The translations under genes were made by a program, and so were the position numbers. Shown here in pieces: positions 1 through 5,331 of a stretch of 6,705 bases of DNA. Where the stretch lies: contig CATNEU010000084.1 of assembly GCA_950097605.1 (NCBI GenBank), positions 1 to 6,705 on the forward strand. Direction: 5' to 3'. The stretch is from an uncultured Oscillospiraceae bacterium (GTDB lineage Bacteria > Bacillota > Clostridia > Oscillospirales > Ruminococcaceae). Every line of letters begins with the position of its first letter. The first letter of the stretch is position 1. Below the pieces are notes generated by a model. It was not told where the DNA came from. It ran no database searches and saw only the letters and a program-made list of their open reading frames with translations.

Positions 1-36
1 TTATCCTTAAGCTTGTCGCTCAGGCCGCGACAGGCC

Positions 37-63
37 CCTACTTTTTCGTGAAGAAAAAGTAGG
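37..63. repeat. 11-bp stem-loop at left end of the inverted-repeat element
   Basis: CCTACTTTTTC (37-47) pairs perfectly with GAAAAAGTAGG (53-63) around a 5-nt loop GTGAA. The stem is AT-rich toward the loop and no T run follows on either strand, so it is not a normal intrinsic terminator. Confidence 0.8.
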
Positions 64-70
64 CAAAAAT

Positions 71-298
71 TCAGTTAAGGGGTGCCGCTACCTTCCTCCA
101 ATTGACTCTACGCCGTCTTCGGATGGGCAAAGGGCGACGGCGCAGCGGTCGCAGGGAGTGCGCTGTTTGGTCGGAAGACGCGCCCCTTAACAATCCCCAG
201 CCGTACCCGAGTTGGAGTGCTTTTAAAAGGTTCCCTGCAAGGGAGAGGCCACTTTGTATAGTTCCCCTCTGCTGCACAAAGCCTTCCTTAACCCGCAT
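71..298 (-). other. small open reading frame inside the inverted-repeat element, coding status doubtful
   Basis: A 75-codon frame starts at ATG 298 with AGGAGG 6 nt upstream in the sense direction and ends with TGA at 71-73. The product would start MRVKEGFVQQRGTIQSG and end in an arginine-rich stretch (PLPIRRRRRVNWRK). Its 3' half lies within the left arm of the inverted repeat, whose sequence is explained by pairing with the right arm. I recognise no family. The ribosome binding site is the only positive sign of coding; chance in a repeat is more likely. Confidence 0.15.
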
Positions 299-449
299 AG
301 CCTCCCTCCTGGAACGGGGATCGTGAAGGGGGCAGGCCCGCGACCCTGCGCTGCGCTCTCCGCGACCGCTGTTCCGTCGCCCTTTGCTGTGCTATGCACG
401 GCGTAAGGTCAAATGGAGCGGCGCCGTTAGCCCTCTTGACTGAGTTTTT

Positions 450-478
450 GTATCCTTTTTTCTCACAAAAAAGGATAC
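450..478. repeat. 12-bp stem-loop at right end of the inverted-repeat element
   Basis: GTATCCTTTTTT (450-461) pairs perfectly with AAAAAAGGATAC (467-478) around a 5-nt loop CTCAC. On the minus strand the loop is GTGAG, close to GTGAA of the left stem-loop, and both are followed by AAAAA(T/C)TCAGT. The two are thus inverted relatives. A T run is absent on both exits. Confidence 0.8.
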
Positions 479-479
479 G

Positions 480-663
480 CCCGTCGCGGCGTGAGCGACA
501 AACAAAAAGAAAAATGAATCTATAGGTTAAGAAGGGCCTAGCCCTTCAAAAAATTCCCCCGTCGCGGCCCGAGCGACAAACAAAAAGAAAAATGAATCTA
601 TGGGTTAAGAAGGACCTGCCCTTCAAAAGCAATTCCGTAGAGATGAGCGACAAACAAAAAATT
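480..663. repeat. tandem repeat of about 78 bp, two full units and a remnant
   Basis: Unit 1 (480-557) and unit 2 (558-636) are nearly identical. Each runs CCCGTCGCGG, a GCGACAAACAAAAAG block, an A-rich stretch, GGTTAAGAAGG, a small hairpin, then AATTCC. A third remnant (about 637-663) keeps only TGAGCGACAAACAAAAAATT. Each unit includes the end sequence of the neighbouring inverted-repeat element, so the element's right end appears to have been copied in tandem. Unit 1 holds a perfect hairpin GAAGGGC-CTA-GCCCTTC (531-547), degraded in unit 2 to a 5-bp stem (609-613 with 620-624). Neither is followed by a proper T run on either strand, so they are at most weak terminators for the operon. Confidence 0.85.
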
Positions 664-713
664 AGATGGGCCTATCGTTTTATAACATAGACGAAAATAC
701 AAAAGAAATATAT

Positions 714-2234
714 TTACAAATCTTCCTTCCCCCGCCCCCGTTGCAAAAAGCCCAGAATACCGGCCCGCTCCTCCCGACCCAAAGCCAGCAAAGCGCCCGC
801 CGCATAGACGGCGGAAAGCCCGGCGCAGACCGCAACCAGCGGCAAAATGGTTCGCACCGGCCAAAGCAGTTCGACGGCAAGCCCCAGCGCGCAAACCAGG
901 CCGCTGAGTACAGCGGGCGACAGAATCCCCTTATAATAGGCAAACCAGCGCTGTTTGGTGATCACCGAGGCATAGATCGGCATAAACACAAAGTTACGCA
1001 GCGAAAACGACAGCACCGAAGCAATCACAATGCCCCAGAGGCCCATGCCCAGCCAGCCCGTAAACACCAGTGCCAGCGCCAGGTTCAGCACGCCCGCAGC
1101 CACCGAGGCGACTGCCGGAATCTTGAGCTTATTGATCGCCTGGTTGACCACATTGAGCTGCAGCACCGCGAGGTTTGCAACCAGCGGCAGCATGCTGGCA
1201 AGCACGATCCAGCGGTAGTCCGTGAAATCCCGGCCCATCCAGATGCCGATGAACGGCACCCCCATACAGGCCATAATTGAAATCGGCCAGCCCAGGATCA
1301 GCCCGCAGTATTTCACGACCTTGTTTGAGTATTCCCGCAGCCCCTCCAGCTTGCTTTTGGCATAAATCGCGAGCGTGGTTGGGCTGAACGAATTGGAGAT
1401 CGCAGCGGCAATGGTCTTGATGGTGTTGGGAAAAAACAGGATCACCGTATACATGCCCACGATTTCCTCGTTTAGAAACCGGTTGCCAATCAGCAGGTCG
1501 ATTTGGCTCATCAGCGTGGTGCCGAGCATGATCACCGAGCTGTAGAAGCCCGCGGAGAGCAGCTCCTTCACCTTTGCGCCGCGGAAATAGCGCAGAGAAA
1601 ACTTGGTCTCGGGAATCAGCCGTTTGAAGCTCACATAGCCCAGCAGCAGGTTGATTGCCGTCTGCACAAACGTGACCAGCCCCACATACCAGATTTTCGG
1701 CGCAAACCGCAAAAACAGCGTGAAGGTCAGGCCCGCGCCGATCAAATTGGCGAAGATGTTGATGAGGTTCATAATGTCCAGCCGGTTTTTGCAATAGGAA
1801 CCCGTGGACATGACGGCGGAAATCGTACTGAGCAAAAACGCGCTGCAACTGATTACAAACGCGATTTTCACGTCCCAAACAAGCGCCTCCGGAATCTTGA
1901 TCAGGTGCTCCAGCCCAAACGCCGCGCCAAAAATCAGCGGCAGCAGCAGCGCGCAAAGGCCCAGACAGGCGGCAAACGCGCTGCTGATGTATTCGGTCGC
2001 GTCCTGCGAACGGCTCTCGCGGTAGGCCAGTGTGTAAAACCGTCCGACCATCGAGTTCAGCGCATTGGTGATCACCGCAATGCAGTTCACAATATTCGTG
2101 ATGATCCCAACAAAGCTGTACGCGCCCATACCCAGCGCCCCGGTGATAATCGGCATGGTGATCAGATTAATCAGCATCACCAGCCCGATGGAAAGGATAT
2201 TGGTCGTCAGGTTTTTGACAATCTGTTTGTTCAT
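714..2234 (-). CDS. Wzx-like polysaccharide flippase (MOP superfamily)
   Basis: Integral membrane protein of 506 residues, probably flipping a lipid-linked oligosaccharide across the membrane. Its start, MNKQIVKNLTTNILSIGLVM, is typical of oligosaccharide flippases. About 14 hydrophobic segments can be marked (near 10-31, 39-60, 83-105, 122-145, 155-176, 181-203, 228-250, 260-285, 308-330, 342-362, 372-395, 397-417, 437-458, 462-485), and the length fits the family. SQIDLLIGNRFLNEEIVGMY at 243-262 is a pattern often seen in Wzx proteins. The frame could open further upstream at 2276, but the ATG at 2234 forms ATGA with the previous stop and begins at the expected family position. Its own ribosome binding site is weak (AGGG 9 nt upstream), so translation probably depends on coupling. 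This is the last gene of the operon. It is a second MOP transporter beside PelG; which substrate each carries is unknown. Confidence 0.9.
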   Translation of the reverse strand: MNKQIVKNLTTNILSIGLVMLINLITMPIITGALGMGAYSFVGIITNIVNCIAVITNALNSMVGRFYTLAYRESRSQDATEYISSAFAACLGLCALLLPLIFGAAFGLEHLIKIPEALVWDVKIAFVISCSAFLLSTISAVMSTGSYCKNRLDIMNLINIFANLIGAGLTFTLFLRFAPKIWYVGLVTFVQTAINLLLGYVSFKRLIPETKFSLRYFRGAKVKELLSAGFYSSVIMLGTTLMSQIDLLIGNRFLNEEIVGMYTVILFFPNTIKTIAAAISNSFSPTTLAIYAKSKLEGLREYSNKVVKYCGLILGWPISIMACMGVPFIGIWMGRDFTDYRWIVLASMLPLVANLAVLQLNVVNQAINKLKIPAVASVAAGVLNLALALVFTGWLGMGLWGIVIASVLSFSLRNFVFMPIYASVITKQRWFAYYKGILSPAVLSGLVCALGLAVELLWPVRTILPLVAVCAGLSAVYAAGALLALGREERAGILGFLQRGRGKEDL

Positions 2235-3205
2235 CGTTTTGCACCCTGCAACCGGGCGAGCAGCCGCCCGCCGCACCTGCGCACCGAGAAGTCCAGCTTT
2301 TCAAGCCGTTCCCGCAGCGCGCCCGGATAGGGATTGCATCGGTCGATCTCCGCCGGGTCCGGCAATCCGGCGCGCGGCTTTGCAACGAAACCGCCGGGCG
2401 TTATGTAGAACCGCTCCGCGGTGCGCATCTCGAACGCGGGTCTGCCAAAGCCCCGGCGCTGGAAGTGGATATACGCAAACGCGTCCGAGCAAACCGCTCC
2501 ATTCCGCACAAACGCACGCAGCAGTTTGCCGTCCTCCCAGTAAAACACCTGCCGGTCATAGTTGTTATTTCGCTTTTGCGCATCGTCCAGCAAAAAATCG
2601 CTGCGCTTAAACCGGCGGTAGATTGGCGAGATATCCGCGTAGTCGGGTTGGAAATAGACCGGAAAACCGCCCTGCGCATAGATCGCGTTCATGCCGTCCT
2701 CGTCAAACAGATAGGCCGCAGGCTTGGTCACAATCTCCCGCCAGTCCGCCCGGTAGCCCGGCAGACGGTACCGCGCGTTACAGGCCGGGTCGTTGCGGTA
2801 GATTGTCAAATGCCCGAGCTTATAGAATTTATCATACCGCTTTAAAAGCGCATCGTCAATAAAATCCGGCAGGCACCCGAAAATCTGGTCGAGGTCGCAG
2901 TGTCCCCAGAAATCATAGGGCCGCAGCAGCTCTGCAAACAGTTCGCCGTACAGCGGCTTGAAATCGCAGAGCTTATAGGGCCTTTCCAGCGAGATCTCCA
3001 TGCCCAGCATCTCGCTGAACTGCCGCCGCAGAGCGGGCAGCGAGGTTTCCATGCAGCGCACGTTGGGCGGCAGGTCTCCAGGCTGCTGGTCGGTCAGCAA
3101 CAGGAAATCAAACGACGGATTGGCGGCGCAGGATTTGGCCCAAAGCGGGAAATAGCCCGGAAGCGGCCCCAGATAGCACACCAGAATTGCAATTTTAGCC
3201 TGCAC
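2231..3205 (-). CDS. DUF6625-like protein, putative glycosyltransferase
   Basis: Protein of 324 residues from a GTG start. I recognise the pattern of the DUF6625 family, which is common in polysaccharide loci and has no firmly established reaction. Conserved-looking blocks are KIAILVCYLG near the start (4-13), FLLLTD at 34-39, ERPYKLCDFKPLYG at 74-87, and DFWGHCDLDQIFG at 98-110. The CDLD within the last block has the DXD form of metal-dependent GT-A glycosyltransferases, and the alternating start resembles a Rossmann-type nucleotide-binding fold. No signal peptide or membrane segment is visible, so it should be cytoplasmic. It lies between two GT2 genes and a flippase and overlaps both neighbours (11 bp and 4 bp), so a role in building or modifying the same glycan is likely. 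Family assignment is by recall of sequence pattern; the enzymatic role is inference. Confidence 0.75.
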   Translation of the reverse strand: MQAKIAILVCYLGPLPGYFPLWAKSCAANPSFDFLLLTDQQPGDLPPNVRCMETSLPALRRQFSEMLGMEISLERPYKLCDFKPLYGELFAELLRPYDFWGHCDLDQIFGCLPDFIDDALLKRYDKFYKLGHLTIYRNDPACNARYRLPGYRADWREIVTKPAAYLFDEDGMNAIYAQGGFPVYFQPDYADISPIYRRFKRSDFLLDDAQKRNNNYDRQVFYWEDGKLLRAFVRNGAVCSDAFAYIHFQRRGFGRPAFEMRTAERFYITPGGFVAKPRAGLPDPAEIDRCNPYPGALRERLEKLDFSVRRCGGRLLARLQGAKR

Positions 3206-4256
3206 GGTGATTCCCCCTCTCCTTCACTTTCCATGCGAGATGCAGCAGGCGCGCCGCGGTTTTTGCACGGCCGCGGCTGATCGCCGCGGCGGTCATCGCC
3301 AGAAACCGCCGGTCCGCAAACGACGGAACCTGCCTGACAATGCCGCTGCCGCCCACATCGGTCGCAATCTGCCGCACGGTTTTGTTTTCGGTAAATACCG
3401 CCGCGGCCCGCCGAAACGCCGGGCCGGGCTTTGCGCCGGTTCCCATCTCGTTGATGCCGCAGAGATAGGCGGCAAACACCAGATGAAAGCCAATCAAGTC
3501 CAAATAGTCAAAGTATACGTTCCGCTCCCAGAGATACGCCGCGTAGTTTTCAAAAAACGCGCACATGCGCTGCGGGTAGTTCTTTTTATGGCTGTTCATG
3601 ATCGACTGTTCGTTGTACCGGTAGCAGTAGACAATCCTGTCCACCAGGATATACCGCGGCTTCTGGATAAACGCCTTATACGCAAACAGCCGGTCCTCCT
3701 CATAGATCTCGCTGTTGCGGTCAAAGCGCAGCGCGTGCGCCTCCAAAAAGCTGCGTTGATAGAGCTTGCCCCACGCCATCACCAGATAGGCCTCCGAAAA
3801 GAAAAACGGATACCGGCCCGCAATCCCGTCCAGCCGTTCCCTGGGAATTTCGCCCGCCGGAATGGGGCCGCGCGGCGCACGGGTCCCATCGGGATATACC
3901 CGTTCAAAGCTGCCGCACACAATCTCGGCGCCGCCGGCCTCCGCGGCGTCCGCCAGCGTTTCCAGCGCGTCGGGCGGCAGAAAATCGTCCGAATCCACAA
4001 AGCAGACATAGTCGCCCGTCGCGGCGGCAAGACCCGTGTTGCGGGCGAGCCCCAGCCCCTCGTTTTGCTTGTGGATCACCCGCACGCGGCTGTCGTGCGC
4101 GGCATAGGCGTCGCACATCGCAGGGCATTTGTCCGGGGACCCATCGTCCACCAGCAGGATCTCCAGCTCCTGATGGGTCTGCGCAAAAATGCTCTGCATG
4201 CAGTCGTCTAAAAACGCCTCCACGCCATACACCGGAACAATTACACTAATTCGCAT
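3195..4256 (-). CDS. family 2 glycosyltransferase (GT-A fold), paralogue of the upstream gene
   Basis: Predicted 353-residue cytoplasmic enzyme that adds a sugar from a nucleotide-sugar donor to a glycan intermediate. It begins MRISVIVPVYGVEAFLDDC, with VDDGSPDK at 36-43, KQNEGLGLARN at 63-73 and the DXD-type motif FVDSDD at 86-91. WGKLYQRSFL (162-171) and EEDRLF (186-191) mark the same EpsJ-like branch as its neighbour. The GT-A domains are close, sharing an identical 21-bp DNA stretch (4057-4077 and 5135-5155) and a 20-bp one (4152-4171 and 5230-5249), while the C-terminal halves differ strongly. This suggests an old duplication with changed acceptor use. The start at 4256 overlaps the upstream gene by 11 bp and is preferred over GTG 4265 on ribosome-binding-site spacing. 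Its 3' end overlaps the next gene by 11 bp. The sugar specificity is unknown. Confidence 0.9.
   Translation of the reverse strand: MRISVIVPVYGVEAFLDDCMQSIFAQTHQELEILLVDDGSPDKCPAMCDAYAAHDSRVRVIHKQNEGLGLARNTGLAAATGDYVCFVDSDDFLPPDALETLADAAEAGGAEIVCGSFERVYPDGTRAPRGPIPAGEIPRERLDGIAGRYPFFFSEAYLVMAWGKLYQRSFLEAHALRFDRNSEIYEEDRLFAYKAFIQKPRYILVDRIVYCYRYNEQSIMNSHKKNYPQRMCAFFENYAAYLWERNVYFDYLDLIGFHLVFAAYLCGINEMGTGAKPGPAFRRAAAVFTENKTVRQIATDVGGSGIVRQVPSFADRRFLAMTAAAISRGRAKTAARLLHLAWKVKERGNHRAG
3213..3224 (-). promoter_or_regulatory. ribosome binding region before a GTG start
   Basis: The sense strand carries AAGGAG running straight into AGGGGG, ending 7 nt before the GTG at 3205. This supports GTG as the true start of the DUF6625-like gene. 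No ATG lies nearby, and the protein begins at the KIAILVCYLG stretch where this family normally starts. Confidence 0.6.
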
Positions 4257-5331
4257 CCTGTTCACTCCTTTTTCCCGTACTGGACAACCGTCCGTCTATG
4301 TGCAGCCGGATCAGCAGGCTGATTCCCAAAGCCAGAAGCCCATACCACCGCAGGCTGTATGCAATCGAAAAACACCGAATCATGAGCTTCCACAAGCCCG
4401 AACGGATCTCCCGCAGGTATCTGCCACGCGCAAGCGCGTGGAACGCGGGCTTTGCATGCGGGCTCCTCGTATACCGCCGCAGCTCCTCCCGGATCAGCCT
4501 CTGTTTCCTGCCGCGACAGATATATTCCTGTTTGCTGGAGAAAAACACCGAAAAAAACAGCGTAAATGCAACCACGTCAAAGCACTCGTCCTGCCTGCCG
4601 TACCGCTTGGCGGACTCGTAGAACGCATCCGCCACCCCCATCCAGATCTCCGCGAAATTCTCCTTATAGGTGTGCGAGACCGACGCTTCATTGCAGCGGT
4701 AGAGATAGACGCTCTCGTCCACAAAGCTGTAAACCGGGCGGTTCAGCCAGCATTCCAGATTAAACAGCCGGTCCTCGGCATAGATAAACCGCTGCATCCA
4801 GATGCCGCCTCCCCCTGCCCCTTCCAGCAAAAACGACCGGCGGTAGAGCTTGCACCAGACATAGGACAGATGCCCAACCGAGAAAAAGCCGCGAAACCGG
4901 AAATCCGGGTCCAGCGGGTCGGCGGCGTCTGTAAAACCGTGCGGCGTGGTCTGATACGGCGCGCCGTCGATCTGCTTGCGGTAGTTGCCCACCACAATGT
5001 CCGCGCCGGTCCGCCGGGCGCTCTCCAGCATGGTTTCCAGCGCGCGGGGATCGTCGAGCGCGTCGTCGCCGTCGACAAATGCGATATAGTCGCCGCGCGC
5101 TTCGCGGATACCGGTGTTCCGGGCCTCCCCCACGCCCTCGTTTTGCTTGTGGATCGCCCGCACGCAGGGGTGCCGCGCCGCAAGCGCGTCGCAGAGCGCC
5201 GGGCAGCCGTCCGGCGACGCATCGTCGATCAGCAGGATCTCCAGCTCCTTGCAGCTCTGCGCCAGCACGCTCTCCACGCACTGCGGCAGATAGGTTTCCA
5301 CTTTGTACACGGGAATGACAACGCTGATCAT
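4246..5331 (-). CDS. family 2 glycosyltransferase (GT-A fold), EpsJ-like
   Basis: Predicted cytoplasmic, membrane-associated enzyme of 361 residues that transfers a sugar from a nucleotide-sugar donor to a growing glycan. The N-terminal GT-A domain (about 1-115) starts MISVVIPVYKVETYL, has IDDASPDG at 35-42 for nucleotide binding, KQNEGVGEARN at 62-72, and FVDGDD at 85-90 as the metal-binding DXD-type motif. VWCKLYRRSFL (158-168) and AEDRLF (185-190) are typical of the EpsJ-like branch, where the acidic pair is the likely catalytic-base region. A hydrophobic stretch near the C-terminus (about 325-343) could anchor it to the membrane. The ATG at 5331 is supported by AGGAGG 7 nt upstream and the 4-bp overlap with pelG. 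It is a paralogue of the next gene. Donor and acceptor sugars cannot be told from the sequence. Confidence 0.9.
   Translation of the reverse strand: MISVVIPVYKVETYLPQCVESVLAQSCKELEILLIDDASPDGCPALCDALAARHPCVRAIHKQNEGVGEARNTGIREARGDYIAFVDGDDALDDPRALETMLESARRTGADIVVGNYRKQIDGAPYQTTPHGFTDAADPLDPDFRFRGFFSVGHLSYVWCKLYRRSFLLEGAGGGGIWMQRFIYAEDRLFNLECWLNRPVYSFVDESVYLYRCNEASVSHTYKENFAEIWMGVADAFYESAKRYGRQDECFDVVAFTLFFSVFFSSKQEYICRGRKQRLIREELRRYTRSPHAKPAFHALARGRYLREIRSGLWKLMIRCFSIAYSLRWYGLLALGISLLIRLHIDGRLSSTGKRSEQDAN
4265..4270 (-). promoter_or_regulatory. ribosome binding site that decides the start of the second glycosyltransferase
   Basis: Sense-strand AAGGAG lies 8 nt before the ATG at 4256. The in-frame GTG at 4265 overlaps this site and so cannot use it. 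The ATG at 4256 is therefore the better start, removing three residues from the longest possible frame. Confidence 0.75.

Larger units (their letters stand above)
13..501. repeat. large imperfect inverted-repeat element with 10-bp terminal repeats
   Basis: The two ends are perfect inverted copies: TTGTCGCTCA at 13-22 and TGAGCGACAA at 492-501. Inside them the arms match in the same order as inverted copies: stem-loop 37-63 with 450-478; AAAAATTCAGTTAAGGGG at 65-82 with 431-449; GCCGCT 84-89 with 417-422; TTGAC 102-106 with 408-412; TACGCCGT 109-116 with 398-405; a perfect 14 bp 127-140 with 374-387; and CAGCGGTCGC 143-152 with 362-371. The middle (about 170-340) is unpaired. The layout resembles a non-autonomous mobile or palindromic intergenic repeat. 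No transposase is present and no target-site duplication is clear. It could also be two facing copies of a shorter repeat. Confidence 0.75.

Noticed and set aside
102..326. 74-codon plus-strand frame starting with TTG in the inverted-repeat element
   Set aside because: No ribosome binding site, rare start codon, overlaps the opposite small frame, and its sequence is explained by the repeat arms.
531..547. GAAGGGC-CTA-GCCCTTC hairpin as the operon's intrinsic terminator
   Set aside because: The stem is perfect, but on the operon strand it is followed by TTAACC, with T-rich sequence only about 13 nt further on, so it lacks the adjacent U tract.
480..663. CRISPR-like array
   Set aside because: The units are near-identical throughout, with no conserved-repeat and variable-spacer pattern, and there are only two full copies.
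1503..2330. 275-codon plus-strand frame opposite the flippase
   Set aside because: Composition (His/Gln/Arg-rich) is the mirror of hydrophobic membrane segments on the other strand; no start signal or family.
3207..4211. 334-codon plus-strand frame opposite the second GT2 gene
   Set aside because: Antisense shadow of a well-supported gene with GC-rich third positions; no recognisable domain.
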